In this document: piece by piece, positions 1-9,213 of the stretch | How the letters are laid out: each line of letters starts with the position of its first letter | Position numbering within the stretch: position 1 is the stretch's first letter | From: Anaerosolibacter carboniphilus | GTDB taxonomy: Bacteria > Bacillota > Clostridia > Peptostreptococcales > Thermotaleaceae | Reading direction: 5' to 3' | Assembly: GCF_014205875.1 (NCBI RefSeq) | Contig: NZ_JACHEN010000013.1 | Span: 1 to 64,000, forward strand | Length of the DNA stretch: 64,000 bases | Translations under genes and position numbers: made by a program | The notes under the pieces: model-generated | What the model saw: the letters and a program-made list of their open reading frames with translations, nothing else | Databases searched by the model: none | Told to the model about the DNA's origin: nothing

Positions 1-50
1 TTTATTTTTTTGATCCAAACGAAAAAATTATCAATTACTAGAAATTAAGA

Positions 51-81
51 AAACCACCAGATAGATAAAATCTGGTGGTTT
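51..81. terminator. Hairpin with 12-bp stem
   Basis: The arms AAACCACCAGAT (51-62) and ATCTGGTGGTTT (70-81) pair perfectly around a 7-nt loop. It lies downstream of the minus-strand reductase gene and next to a second hairpin, so it may act as a terminator for that operon or for a gene outside the window. Confidence 0.55.
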
Positions 82-93
82 GTAATCAACCTC

Positions 94-128
94 AATAAAT
101 ACAGACCCTTGTTGGGTCTGTATTTATT
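94..128 (-). terminator. Terminator hairpin of reductase operon
   Basis: A perfect 15-bp inverted repeat (94-108 with 114-128) has a 5-nt loop and lies about 65 bp past the stop codon of the minus-strand flavoprotein gene. The A/T-rich arm ends give a short U-rich tail. It is the most likely 3' end of the FMN-lipoprotein/reductase transcript. Confidence 0.6.
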
Positions 129-192
129 AAGCATTTTGTAATATAAATATAACAGAGGGCGTATCTTGCGTATTAATCTTAACTTACCTTAA

Positions 193-1599
193 CTATTTCC
201 CTACAGCATGATTCGCAGCAATCTTACCAAATACGATATCATCTAATGTGTTATTTCCAGCTACACGGCCAGCTCCATATAAACCTCCGACAACTTCACC
301 AGCTGCATATAAGCCTTCGATTACGTTGCCATCATTGTTAAGAACTTGTGCATTTTCATTGATTGCGATACCACCCATTGTGTAGTGGCTTGATGGTAAT
401 GTTTTTACACCATAGAAAGGCCCTACTGTCACCTTACCCATTGTCTTTCTATTGAATGGATCTTGACCACCGTTATATGCATCTACAGTTGCTTTTAAAA
501 CTGCAGCGTCTAGACCAAGCTGTGCAGCAAGATCCTCAATTGTGTCGGCTTTAACACCTTTTCCTTGTTCAACAGCCTTTTTTCCATCCTTTGTATTATA
601 TACATCTGTATCAAAGATGATATATGCCATACGATCTTCTTGCTTTAAAATTTCTGCACCTAAATCCCAAGGCTTCATTGTCTCATCTACAAATCTTTCA
701 GCCTTCTTGTTTACTAAGATACCGCCTTTGCCTTCCTCGTTTACAATAATTTCTTTATACCAGTGACCATTTGCGGATAATGGTCTCATTTGGAAGTATT
801 CCATATCTTTCAACTGAGCACCAACTGCTACAGCCATTTTTATTCCGTCTCCAGTTGGCCCTGGTGTTGTCATTTCTGCATTAATTCCTTTGTAGTTTGA
901 ATTGTACTCTGCAATCATTTCTGGCGCATTGTTTAGACCACCAGTAGCTAATACAACTGCCTTCGCTTTAATGGCATATGTCCCACCTTCACCTTCTACT
1001 TTTGCACCTACAACCTTGCCATCTTCAACGATTAATTCAGTTGCTTTTGTATTTACTTTTATTTCTAAGTTCTTGTATTTTCCAGCTTCAGCTTGGAAAG
1101 CTTTCACTAATTGCGCACCATAGTGTCCCTCTGTAGGGATAATCCAAAATGGCTCTTCTGGGCTCTGAATCTTAAAGCTTAATCCTAAAGAAACTAACCA
1201 ATCATAAGCAGCGCTACTGTTTTCAGCTAATATCTTAACCAAGGCTTCATCGGCTAAACCTTTTCCAGTTTCCATTGTCTTTTTAATATGATCTTCAACT
1301 GTGAAAGGTAATCCTGCTTCTTCATGCAATTTTGTATCTGAAGCAGTTATACCAGTAGCAGAAATAATTGTATTTCCACCCACTGCAGGCATCTTTTCAA
1401 CTAAGATAACGTTTGCACCATTTTCAGCTGCTGTGATAGCTGATGTAAGTCCGGCGCCACCACCACCGATAACTAGAATATCCGTTGTGATATCTTTACT
1501 TGTAGGTGTCTGTGGTTGACTTGCAGGTGTTGCACAACCTGTTAACATACTCACCATTAAAACAACGATTAGCATCATTGCGATTCCTATACGACGCAT
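193..1599 (-). CDS. Lipoprotein FAD-dependent fumarate/urocanate reductase-type flavoprotein
   Basis: FAD-binding reductase of the flavocytochrome c/fumarate reductase family (468 aa), probably reducing an unsaturated organic acid such as fumarate or urocanate on the outer membrane face; the substrate is not determined by sequence. A lipobox LTGC places the lipidated Cys near residue 22. A dinucleotide-binding motif (VIGGGGAG) follows near residue 43. The catalytic-type segments HYTMGG (His about 405) and GAGRVAGNN (Arg about 445) match the family's substrate-binding His and Arg. There are no haem motifs and no FMN domain; FMN is supplied by the separate lipoprotein 66 bp upstream. ATG 1599 is preferred over GTG 1608 because AAGGGAG sits 8 nt before it and overlaps the GTG. 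Confidence 0.85.
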   Translation of the reverse strand: MRRIGIAMMLIVVLMVSMLTGCATPASQPQTPTSKDITTDILVIGGGGAGLTSAITAAENGANVILVEKMPAVGGNTIISATGITASDTKLHEEAGLPFTVEDHIKKTMETGKGLADEALVKILAENSSAAYDWLVSLGLSFKIQSPEEPFWIIPTEGHYGAQLVKAFQAEAGKYKNLEIKVNTKATELIVEDGKVVGAKVEGEGGTYAIKAKAVVLATGGLNNAPEMIAEYNSNYKGINAEMTTPGPTGDGIKMAVAVGAQLKDMEYFQMRPLSANGHWYKEIIVNEEGKGGILVNKKAERFVDETMKPWDLGAEILKQEDRMAYIIFDTDVYNTKDGKKAVEQGKGVKADTIEDLAAQLGLDAAVLKATVDAYNGGQDPFNRKTMGKVTVGPFYGVKTLPSSHYTMGGIAINENAQVLNNDGNVIEGLYAAGEVVGGLYGAGRVAGNNTLDDIVFGKIAANHAVGK

Positions 1600-1665
1600 T
1601 GATTTCACTCCCTTATTTTTTTAGCAATCTTTCATATTGATAAAACATTCACTTTAAAGCTAACT

Positions 1666-2022
1666 CTACTTTGCAGCATCCTTTACTGCATCTGTAACAG
1701 CAGCCATAATGCCTTTGCTTGTAACCGTTCCACCACTTACTACATCAACTTCTGGTGTCTGCTTTTCAATAATAGATTTTATTATCTTTTCAAATACTGG
1801 ATCTGAAAGTCCTGGTGTTTCACTGTGCTCGATCGTTTTGACTTCTTTGATATTGCCTTTTTCTACAACCACCTCAACCTTTATAGGACCACCCTTTCCT
1901 TCTCCTACACCTGTATATGTACCGTCAACGTACTTTCCTGCATTTGCAGAGGATTGGCAGCCTACACCGAGTGCTACTGCTAAAATAAGTACTAAAATAA
2001 TTGCTATTCTTTTCTTCAACAT
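1666..2022 (-). CDS. FMN-binding domain lipoprotein
   Basis: Small exported FMN_bind protein (118 aa). The signal peptide ends in a lipobox-like GVGC (Cys22). The C-terminal half carries SGGTVTS at about residues 96-102, resembling the SGAT-x-T/S motif where ApbE-type transferases attach FMN covalently to Thr. In fused family members this domain passes electrons to the FAD reductase domain. Here it is a separate gene first in the operon, 66 bp before the reductase, so it most likely is the membrane-tethered electron donor to that enzyme. A strong AAGGAGGG site supports the start. The covalent attachment is inferred from family knowledge, since the third motif residue is Gly rather than the usual Ala. 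Confidence 0.85.
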   Translation of the reverse strand: MLKKRIAIILVLILAVALGVGCQSSANAGKYVDGTYTGVGEGKGGPIKVEVVVEKGNIKEVKTIEHSETPGLSDPVFEKIIKSIIEKQTPEVDVVSGGTVTSKGIMAAVTDAVKDAAK

Positions 2023-2168
2023 GATTTTCCCTCCTTTTTAAGTGTAGTATATAAGCGATATAACCATTATCCCCATGATTCTGGAGTATTTGTTACAAAT
2101 TTATCATACCATTTCAATTGTATAGAAGATATTTGTCAAACGTCCTCTATTGAAAGGACAAAAGTCCC

Positions 2169-2807
2169 TTATTTAAGGGACTTTTGTTTTGACCAGTATA
2201 TGGCGGCTTCTGTTCTGTTTGACACATTAATTTTTCTCATAATTCTACTGACATAGTTTCTTACGGTTTTCTCCGCGATAAATAGCTCTTCTGCAATTTC
2301 TTTATTTGTTTTTCCTAATCTTATTAAATCTAATATGTTTCGCTCTTGCGAAGTTAATTCTTCGGTCATCTCACTATTGCCTCTAACTACATTCATTACT
2401 TTTCCAATCATTGCCGGATCAAGAATTGATTCTCCTTTTGCTACGTTTTCAATCGCTGAAAGTATTGCCTTGCTATCGATATTCTTTAGTAGATATCCAT
2501 CTGCCCCTGCTTTTATCGTCTCCAATAGCAATAAATCATCGGCAAAGGCAGTTAGTACAATAATTTTTGTATTGGGAGATATTTTTTTTATTTGCCGACA
2601 CCCCGTTGCACCATCTCCATCGGGCAATTTTAAGTCTAGCAGAACGATCTCTGGTTTTAAGGTCTCTACTTTTTCATAAGCTTCGGCTAAAGTAGCTGCC
2701 TCCCCACAAACAAGATACCCTTGTTTTTTTTCGATGAGTGTGCTCATCCCCCATCTTACGATGGCATGGTCATCTACCAATAATATTCTAATGTTTTTCA
2801 TTTCCAT
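2169..2807 (-). CDS. NarL/FixJ-family response regulator
   Basis: Two-domain DNA-binding response regulator (212 aa). The receiver has the acidic pair D12-D13, phosphoacceptor D58 in LLDLKLPDG, and a late Lys in the LLKN segment. The C-terminal LuxR-type helix-turn-helix (about 145-205) contains TNKEIAEELFIAEKTVRNYVS. It overlaps the histidine kinase gene by 20 bp, so the two are translationally coupled cognate partners. The start is fixed by GGGAGGAG 7 nt upstream. As the last gene of the PadR-ABC-ABC-kinase-regulator run it may control that operon or a linked stress response; no target site was identified. Confidence 0.9.
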   Translation of the reverse strand: MEMKNIRILLVDDHAIVRWGMSTLIEKKQGYLVCGEAATLAEAYEKVETLKPEIVLLDLKLPDGDGATGCRQIKKISPNTKIIVLTAFADDLLLLETIKAGADGYLLKNIDSKAILSAIENVAKGESILDPAMIGKVMNVVRGNSEMTEELTSQERNILDLIRLGKTNKEIAEELFIAEKTVRNYVSRIMRKINVSNRTEAAIYWSKQKSLK

Positions 2808-4206
2808 GATTATGCTCCTCCCAAGGAATACTAACGCATACCACTGTTCCTTTTCCGCTGCTGTCTATTTCAAAAACGCCATTCACCGATTTTGCTCTTT
2901 CTCTCATGGCGTAGAGCCCATAACCGCTAACACCATCTATTTTATCAGTATCAAATCCTCGCCCATCATCATAAACCGTAGCCACCACATATTTTAGCGT
3001 TGTATTTAATGTGACGATGAGCTTTGTAGCATTCCCATGTTTTATTGCATTATTGATAGCCTCCTGAACGACATAATAGATTTGCGTTAGTTTTTCAGAT
3101 GATAAATGTCCTAGCGTAATATCTGGCACTTCATAATTCAATTGAATAGGAATGTGGCATGTTTTCTCAAAGTTATGAACAAGCTCATAGAGCTTATATT
3201 TCAGATCCTCTATTTCCATCTTTCTTGATGAAACTGTCTCTAGAAAACCTCGTATCTTTCCGATCGTATTGTTAAGACTTTCTTTTACCCCAATAAGACC
3301 TTCTTTCTGAGCGAGGCTGCTTTCCTCCTCTATCATGTTCTCTAGCCGCAGTCCAGCAACAAAAAGATCTTGAAGAATCACATCATGTAGTTCTCTACCC
3401 AGCCTTCTTCTTTCCATGCTTGCTGCTTGCTGTTCCGTTAAGATTGCTAGTTTTTTATTTGTTTCCCACTTGAAAACATCAATGATTCCAACGAATAGGA
3501 TGGTAATACCGATTGCAATCGCAGCCCTGCCTAGTTCTACTGGAAAACCCAAAATATCTCGGAATACTTCCGTATTCATAATATTGGCAGGGAAGAAATC
3601 CATTTTTCTTACAATTAGTCCGGCAAGTATAGCATAGGTTGCAAAAAACATCGCCAATCCTTTTGTTTTGAATGCTACTTTTGTAAATCCCATACTCAGC
3701 ATCGTTTTCGCATTTCTGTACAAAGCCACCGCTGTAATTACACTTCCAGGAAATCCAATGAAATATCTACTAGTCATGCTTTGAAACCATCGCTTTGACA
3801 ACATATCGCCGTTATACACCAATGGTATGATAAAATGTAAAACTAACCATATAAAGAAAATGATCCAAGGAAAATTCTTTAATTTTTTTTTCACCTTTTC
3901 ACCATATTCAAAGAGCTTTATCCCAAACATCCAAAGAAATGTGAAGGAAAGAGCGTTCAATAGAATAGCTAATTCATGAATTATTCGATCATATTTGGGA
4001 TATATGTCTGCTATCATAATCATGAGCAGCCATTCTACCAATCCATGAATAATTCCAAAACCTCCTAGGTATTTAATGGATTTTAACAATGGAAAACTGC
4101 TATCTCCATGGGTATGTTGCAACAATGACGCAATACCCATGGTATAAAAGGCAAGGCCATAGATAAAGAACAGCAGTATATATTGATTACCTGTATATAG
4201 ATTCAT
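2788..4206 (-). CDS. Multi-pass membrane sensor histidine kinase (HisKA_3 type)
   Basis: NarX/DegS-class histidine kinase (472 aa). Residues 5-245 contain roughly seven hydrophobic helices, with a FIYGLAFYTMGIAS segment seen in many bacterial 7TM-type sensors. The dimerisation/phosphoacceptor segment RELHDVILQDL puts the His at about 274. The C-terminal ATPase domain has an N box (AINNAIKHG), DDGRGFD and GYGLYAMRERA. ATG 4206 is chosen rather than 4236 because AAGGAGAG lies just upstream; this start still overlaps the end of the ABC gene by 12-13 bp. The signal is unknown; linkage to an exporter operon suggests a membrane or drug-related stimulus. Confidence 0.88.
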   Translation of the reverse strand: MNLYTGNQYILLFFIYGLAFYTMGIASLLQHTHGDSSFPLLKSIKYLGGFGIIHGLVEWLLMIMIADIYPKYDRIIHELAILLNALSFTFLWMFGIKLFEYGEKVKKKLKNFPWIIFFIWLVLHFIIPLVYNGDMLSKRWFQSMTSRYFIGFPGSVITAVALYRNAKTMLSMGFTKVAFKTKGLAMFFATYAILAGLIVRKMDFFPANIMNTEVFRDILGFPVELGRAAIAIGITILFVGIIDVFKWETNKKLAILTEQQAASMERRRLGRELHDVILQDLFVAGLRLENMIEEESSLAQKEGLIGVKESLNNTIGKIRGFLETVSSRKMEIEDLKYKLYELVHNFEKTCHIPIQLNYEVPDITLGHLSSEKLTQIYYVVQEAINNAIKHGNATKLIVTLNTTLKYVVATVYDDGRGFDTDKIDGVSGYGLYAMRERAKSVNGVFEIDSSGKGTVVCVSIPWEEHNHGNEKH

Positions 4207-4217
4207 GTACACTCTCC

Positions 4218-6014
4218 TTAGACATCTAATCTCCATCCCAAGTCTTCTAGCTGCTTGAATACACTGTACCAGCCTTTTTCCCCCGCTAATTTATCTGGGC
4301 TTCCAGACTGGACAATCTTCCCTGCTGCCATAATATAGACCTCATCAGCATCGATAACACCTGATAAACGATGACTGATGGTAATGATCGTTCTTTTATT
4401 TCCTATGGCTCGAAAGGCATCAAAAATTACTTTTTCTGTTAATGCATCCATACCAGAAGTTGGTTCATCTAGCAGCAGTACCGGAGGATCACATACAACT
4501 GCTCTTGCCAGTGATAATAACTGAGATTGCCCAAAGGACAATTTTATACCTTGAACACCGATTACTGTGTCATATCCATCAGGAAGAGCAGCAATAAAAT
4601 CTTGCAGACCCACCAACTTTGCAGCTTTTTCTACTTCTTCTTGAGTAATCCTATCATCTCTTAAGGTTATATTCTCTCGTAAGGTTCCTTCAAAAATATG
4701 GGTACTTTGTGGCACGATACCGATTAATTTTCTTCTATCAGTTGCGTGAAGACGATAAGGATCAATGCCAGATATGCTGATCGCACCTGCATGCGGTTTA
4801 TATAGACCAGCTATCAAGTTCATAAGACTCGTCTTTCCAGCACCCGTTCTTCCAACGATTGCAACTTTTTTCCCTTCATGAATGTCCAATGAAACATCCT
4901 TTAGAATAAGTTTATCGGGTGCATATCCAAAGCTTATATCCCTAATTGTGACGCTGACACCCTGCTCACTTACGAAAAATTTATTATCTAGACGCTGTAT
5001 TTTCCCTTTTTCTTCTACTTCTTCCCCTAAGAAACCTACTATACGTCTTAGCCCTGCCATGGCTTGCTGTATCGTTTGAAATTCTTGGCTTAAAGCCTCG
5101 ACAGGACTTAACAACCTGCTAACTAAATCCGCAAAAGCTGCCAGACTTCCAATCGTAACGGTTGTCCCATCGTAATCGCTTGTCTTGGCCCCTAGTAACA
5201 CAATGGCAGCAATGACAATGGCCTTAATGGTTTGCATCACACAGGGAAAATAGGAGTCAAAAACAGCTGCATGATCAATTGACTTTAAATGTTCTCTTAG
5301 AGGCGTCTGAAATTTTTTCTCATATTCATCCTCTTTTGCATAAAACTTAACGATTCTGATGCCATTAAAGAGTTCTTGTAAATAGGTATTTATTTTTCCT
5401 ACCGCTTTACGGATTTCCATCTGTGCTTTCAAGATGTTTTTTCGAAAATAATTAGCTACGATTAGAAGTACCGGTATTGATAACAATGTAATGAAGCATA
5501 ATCTTGGACTTATTACATACATGGCCATGGCAATCCCAAAGACCTTCATCATGTCAGTAAATCCGCTGATTAAACCCGATGAAAACAGTGTATTCACAGA
5601 GTCCACATCAGAGCTCATGTAACTCATGATTTCCCCTACTGGTGTTCTATTATAATAATTCATCGGTAACTTTGCTATATGTTCAGCCATAAGAAGGCGT
5701 AAGTCAATAAGAATATTCTGCCCTATATAAGTTGTTAAATAAGTTTGAGCAAAAGCAAAAATACTGCTTCCCATAGAAGCGGCAAGGTAGTAAAACGCAG
5801 CTATCCATACTTGCTCTATCTGTCCATTCTTTAAATTTACATCTAATATTCTCTTTAAGAGCATTGGAGGCAATAATTCAAGTAAAGTAAGGGACAGCGC
5901 AGTAAAAGCTAACAGGACATAGAATAATCCTAATCGACTCCGTGTATTTTTCATAGCTTTTAATACGACGGAAAGTGGGTGTTGTTTTTCATTTCTAACC
6001 TGCCATGTAGCCAT
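4218..6014 (-). CDS. ABC exporter half-transporter, canonical Walker B subunit
   Basis: Type IV ABC exporter half (598 aa): six membrane helices in about residues 20-310, then a nucleotide-binding domain with Walker A GRTGAGKTS, a divergent signature LSFGQSQ, Walker B LLLDEPTSG with the catalytic Glu, and H-loop SHRL. The partner gene upstream has the complementary pattern (good signature, Asp for Glu), so the two should form a heterodimer with one degenerate ATP site, as in TM287/288 or BmrCD. Multidrug or lipid/peptide export is the usual role. ATG 6014, preceded by GGAGGGTG, overlaps the partner's end by 20 bp; the longer frame from 6068 lacks such a site. Confidence 0.88.
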   Translation of the reverse strand: MATWQVRNEKQHPLSVVLKAMKNTRSRLGLFYVLLAFTALSLTLLELLPPMLLKRILDVNLKNGQIEQVWIAAFYYLAASMGSSIFAFAQTYLTTYIGQNILIDLRLLMAEHIAKLPMNYYNRTPVGEIMSYMSSDVDSVNTLFSSGLISGFTDMMKVFGIAMAMYVISPRLCFITLLSIPVLLIVANYFRKNILKAQMEIRKAVGKINTYLQELFNGIRIVKFYAKEDEYEKKFQTPLREHLKSIDHAAVFDSYFPCVMQTIKAIVIAAIVLLGAKTSDYDGTTVTIGSLAAFADLVSRLLSPVEALSQEFQTIQQAMAGLRRIVGFLGEEVEEKGKIQRLDNKFFVSEQGVSVTIRDISFGYAPDKLILKDVSLDIHEGKKVAIVGRTGAGKTSLMNLIAGLYKPHAGAISISGIDPYRLHATDRRKLIGIVPQSTHIFEGTLRENITLRDDRITQEEVEKAAKLVGLQDFIAALPDGYDTVIGVQGIKLSFGQSQLLSLARAVVCDPPVLLLDEPTSGMDALTEKVIFDAFRAIGNKRTIITISHRLSGVIDADEVYIMAAGKIVQSGSPDKLAGEKGWYSVFKQLEDLGWRLDV

Positions 6015-7806
6015 TTTTTTCACCCTCCATCCATTTTTGTGCACTGAATATTTTCTGATAGATACCATCTACTTCCATCAATTTATGATGATTACCTTGT
6101 TCCACCAATCTTCCTTGATCCAGCACCAATATATGATCGATATCCTTAAAGGCATCCAAACGGTGTGAAAAAAGAAATATAGTTTTTCCCTTCAGTTCCT
6201 GGCGCATTCTTGCTATCATTCTCTGCTCAGTACCTATGTCAACAGCAGAAAAAGGGTCATCCAAAATAAGAATAGGCGTATCTGCATATAGGGCTCTTGC
6301 CAAGGATATTCTCTGTTTCTGTCCACCAGAGACTCTCACACCCTTTTCTCCAACCACTGTCTGAATTCCGTTTGGAAACAACTCCATATCATCACTTAGG
6401 GCAGTAATATAGAGTATCTTCTGTAATCTTTCGTATTCTGCAGCGTATTTATCTAATATGCCAAATGTAATATTTTCTTCTATGGTAGAAGAGAATAAAA
6501 AGGAATCCTGTCCCGAATAAGCAATCAATGATGTAAGCTTCTCCCTATGTATCTCCCTTAATTCTTCTCCCAAAATCTTGATACTCCCTCTGTACGGATA
6601 GCGTCCAGTCAAAACCGTGGCCAGCGCACTTTTCCCAGCTCCTACAGGACCAGTAATACCGATGATCGCACCTGTTTTGGCATTAAAGCTGATACCACTC
6701 AATACATCCTGAGCACTATTTGTATACTTAAAATCCATATCCTTTACCACGATATCGATGTCATTGGTATGTCTGTTTTCGAAGGTTACTGAAACTTCTT
6801 CAATTAAGTGAGGAGAATCCAATTTTTCCTTTATTCGGTCCCAAGATGCTTTGGCAGCATGGAATTGGTTAAACACTCTTGCAGCCACCCATGTTCTCGT
6901 AGACATTGCGATAAACATTGTAAGAAATGCTGTAAAATGACCTAATGACCATCCTCTATTGATCACTCGGTTACCACCTAGTCCAATTACACCGATAATC
7001 CCCAATGAAGCAAGGGTAGAGTATACAGGCATCATGCCTGTTTGAAGCAAACTGACCTTAATGCTCCAGTGCATCTGATCCTTACTATACGCTTTCAATC
7101 TTTCATTCTCTGTTTCTTCCCGTCCAAATAGTCTTAATGTAGTTATTCCATTTAAGGTTTTCTGTAAATGGGAGTTAACAATGGAAGCTGACTTTCTAGC
7201 GTTTGTTGAAAACCGATAAAGAGGGTGTCTGACCGCTTCAGCCGCATAAATTGCTATGGGAATCGGTATTGAGCACACCAATGTAATCATCGGATCATAA
7301 TAAAGTAGTACGATATAATATGAAAGCATTAATAACCATGTATCCCAAGCCTCATTAATCGTAGACTGCATGGTAGATACAACCTGCTCTACATCTCCCA
7401 CGGTTCTTGACATCAAATCACCCACAGATTCTCGATCTAATTGCTCCATGGACTGCCCTAATGCCTTTGAAAGAATCCCTGCTCTCATATCGCAGGCAAT
7501 CCGATTGCTCATATCCCTTAAATACCATCTTTTTATATAACGGGCATATTGAAAAAAGATGGTAACTCCAACAAATAAAAAACAATACATAATTAAGGTC
7601 CTAGTGTTTTCTCGATTTACGCCTTGTTTCTCTATGGTTCCAGCTGCATCCAAAGCCAGTCCAAGTAAAATTGGACCTGCCACAATCACTGTATTGTACA
7701 AGATACCAGAGACTGCTTGAATAATGAACTGTTTTCTATATTTTCTTAGATATGATTTGAGATTTAGTGGATCCTCCTTTGGTAATTGGAAAAAATTTAA
7801 TTCCAT
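5995..7806 (-). CDS. ABC exporter half-transporter, degenerate Walker B subunit
   Basis: Half-size ABC exporter (603 aa) with an N-terminal six-helix membrane domain and a C-terminal nucleotide-binding domain. Walker A is GPVGAGKSA, the signature is the canonical VSGGQKQR, and Walker B reads LILDDPFSAVD with Asp in place of the catalytic Glu; H-loop is FSHRL. This is the subunit that normally contributes the non-hydrolysing site in heterodimeric exporters. It lies 48 bp after the PadR gene, which probably controls it. The start has GAGGGGGATGG upstream. Confidence 0.88.
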   Translation of the reverse strand: MELNFFQLPKEDPLNLKSYLRKYRKQFIIQAVSGILYNTVIVAGPILLGLALDAAGTIEKQGVNRENTRTLIMYCFLFVGVTIFFQYARYIKRWYLRDMSNRIACDMRAGILSKALGQSMEQLDRESVGDLMSRTVGDVEQVVSTMQSTINEAWDTWLLMLSYYIVLLYYDPMITLVCSIPIPIAIYAAEAVRHPLYRFSTNARKSASIVNSHLQKTLNGITTLRLFGREETENERLKAYSKDQMHWSIKVSLLQTGMMPVYSTLASLGIIGVIGLGGNRVINRGWSLGHFTAFLTMFIAMSTRTWVAARVFNQFHAAKASWDRIKEKLDSPHLIEEVSVTFENRHTNDIDIVVKDMDFKYTNSAQDVLSGISFNAKTGAIIGITGPVGAGKSALATVLTGRYPYRGSIKILGEELREIHREKLTSLIAYSGQDSFLFSSTIEENITFGILDKYAAEYERLQKILYITALSDDMELFPNGIQTVVGEKGVRVSGGQKQRISLARALYADTPILILDDPFSAVDIGTEQRMIARMRQELKGKTIFLFSHRLDAFKDIDHILVLDQGRLVEQGNHHKLMEVDGIYQKIFSAQKWMEGEKNGYMAG

Positions 7807-7854
7807 AACGCCATCCCCCTCTCATTCTATTATGCTAAAGATGTTTTCCCTAGT

Positions 7855-8160
7855 TTATTCCAACTCATCGATTAGCTCCATAGCTTTTTCTTTCGCTAGC
7901 TTAAGCACTTCCTCTCCCTCGGCAGTAATCTGATAATATTTTCTTACCTTTCCATCGATTACTTTTTCGATAGAATACAATAATCCACTTTTTTCAAGAT
8001 TATGGAAAATTGGATATAATGTACCCGCACTTATTTCGTAACCATGCTCTTGTAATTCTTCCATCATCCAAAGACCAAATACCGGTTCCTTGCATGCATG
8101 ATGAAGTATATGAAGCTGTATAAACCCTAAAAAAAGTTTTCTTAAAACCTTATCTTTCAT
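7855..8160 (-). CDS. PadR-family transcriptional regulator
   Basis: Short PadR-type winged-helix repressor (101 aa). The family core is clear: FGLWMMEELQEHGYEISAGT followed by LYPIFHNLEKSGLL, then a C-terminal dimerisation helix (AEGEEVLKLAKEKAMELI). Such proteins usually bind a hydrophobic drug or phenolic ligand and repress an adjacent exporter. The gene is first in the ABC-kinase operon and sits directly below a palindromic candidate operator (8192-8208). ATG 8160 fits the AGAGGTG site; the GTG at 8169 overlaps that site. Confidence 0.88.
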   Translation of the reverse strand: MKDKVLRKLFLGFIQLHILHHACKEPVFGLWMMEELQEHGYEISAGTLYPIFHNLEKSGLLYSIEKVIDGKVRKYYQITAEGEEVLKLAKEKAMELIDELE

Positions 8161-8178
8161 TAAAATCACCTCTTGTCT

Positions 8179-8208
8179 ATATCGATTTTAGATATCGGAT
8201 TTCGATAT
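8179..8208. promoter_or_regulatory. Candidate PadR operator
   Basis: ATATCG-GATTT-CGATAT (8192-8208) is an inverted repeat, with another ATATCG copy at 8179 in direct orientation 13 bp away. It lies 20-50 bp upstream of the padR-like start, where an autoregulatory operator would be. Assignment is by position and symmetry only. Confidence 0.45.
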
Positions 8209-8285
8209 TGATATTATATTCCTTTTTTTGTTTTCTATCAATAACTTTCATTTGTACACATCACTTTTTAATCAATTTAAAGAAT

Positions 8286-8327
8286 GTGATTCTAATCAAA
8301 GATTAAATTTCCTTTTCTATTTATAAT
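8286..8327 (+). promoter_or_regulatory. FNR/CRP-family activated promoter of the Ric gene
   Basis: GTGAT-TCTA-ATCAA (8286-8299) matches nine of ten positions of the FNR/DNR box TTGAT-N4-ATCAA. A TATAAT -10 lies at 8322-8327 without a recognisable -35. The box centre (8292.5) is 34.5 bp from the last -10 base, so it sits at about -41.5, the class II activator position. The same geometry recurs before the chemoreceptor at 10170. Confidence 0.65.
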
Positions 8328-8361
8328 AAGGTTAAATAATCAATTGATTGGAGGATTTACT

Positions 8362-9066
8362 ATGATAAAGAACTTTAAAGCAAGTGAGAAAATTGGCGAT
8401 ATCGTATCAAGATTTCCAAAGGCAGCCGAAATATTCAAGGCATATAATATTGATTTTTGCTGTGGTGGAGACAGACCGTTATCCCAAGCTATGGAAGAAC
8501 AAAATTTGAATCAAAGAGAAGTTTTAGATAAGTTAGAAGAAAAATATAATGAGCTAAGAAACATGCAGCTTGAAGAGATGGACTTTAGAAAATTATCCAT
8601 GACAGAACTTATAGACCATATCATGAATACACATCACGTATTTGTCAAAACTGAGTTGCCTAGAATCGGTGATTTGATTGCTAAAATCCTAAGAGTTCAC
8701 AGTGTCGAGCATGGTCAAGAACTATTACAGGTCCACAAATTGTTTAGCAATCTTAGGATGGAAATGGAGCAGCATTTGATTAAGGAAGAAGCTATCTTAT
8801 TTCCTAAAATTAAAGATTATGAAAAAACGCCTAGCGATCAACAATTAACTGAAATTATCTCCGTTATGAAAGAAACCGAGAATGAACATGACGGTGCTGG
8901 CGATTTAATAAAATCATTACGAAAAGTAACTAATGGCTTTACTGCTCCAAGCGATAGCTGTGCTAGCTTTGTCCTAACATACAAAAGGCTTGAAGCATTT
9001 GAATCAGATTTATTCCAGCATATTCACTTGGAAAACAACATCCTTTTCCCTAGATTAAAGAAATAA
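8362..9066 (+). CDS. ric: Iron-sulfur cluster repair di-iron protein (Ric/ScdA/YtfE)
   Basis: Cytosolic di-iron protein (234 aa) that helps rebuild iron-sulfur clusters damaged by nitric oxide or oxidants. The N-terminal ScdA_N domain carries the family's DFCCGG motif (Cys33-Cys34). The remainder is hemerythrin-like, with spaced His/Glu ligands in HHVFVKTELPR, HSVEHGQE, EQHLIKEEAILFPK, ENEHDGAG and HIHLENNILFPR. ATG 8362 is preferred to TTG 8344 because GGAGG precedes it by 7 nt. An upstream FNR-type box suggests NO- or redox-dependent induction. It is a single gene closed by a terminator at 9129-9154. Confidence 0.92.
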   Translation: MIKNFKASEKIGDIVSRFPKAAEIFKAYNIDFCCGGDRPLSQAMEEQNLNQREVLDKLEEKYNELRNMQLEEMDFRKLSMTELIDHIMNTHHVFVKTELPRIGDLIAKILRVHSVEHGQELLQVHKLFSNLRMEMEQHLIKEEAILFPKIKDYEKTPSDQQLTEIISVMKETENEHDGAGDLIKSLRKVTNGFTAPSDSCASFVLTYKRLEAFESDLFQHIHLENNILFPRLKK

Positions 9067-9128
9067 TTTATTAGCGACGCTACTTTTTGTATATAAGGTG
9101 ATATATAAATATAGATAGCCAATCATTA

Positions 9129-9154
9129 AGCAGGTATATTCATTTATACCTGCT
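9129..9154 (+). terminator. Rho-independent terminator after Ric gene
   Basis: AGCAGGTATA (9129-9138) pairs with TATACCTGCT (9145-9154) around a 6-nt loop, followed by TCTTT. Confidence 0.75.
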
Positions 9155-9213
9155 TCTTTGCTATAAACCATTCTCAATAAAAACGGCTTTGTTCACGTAT
9201 TTCCATTACACAT

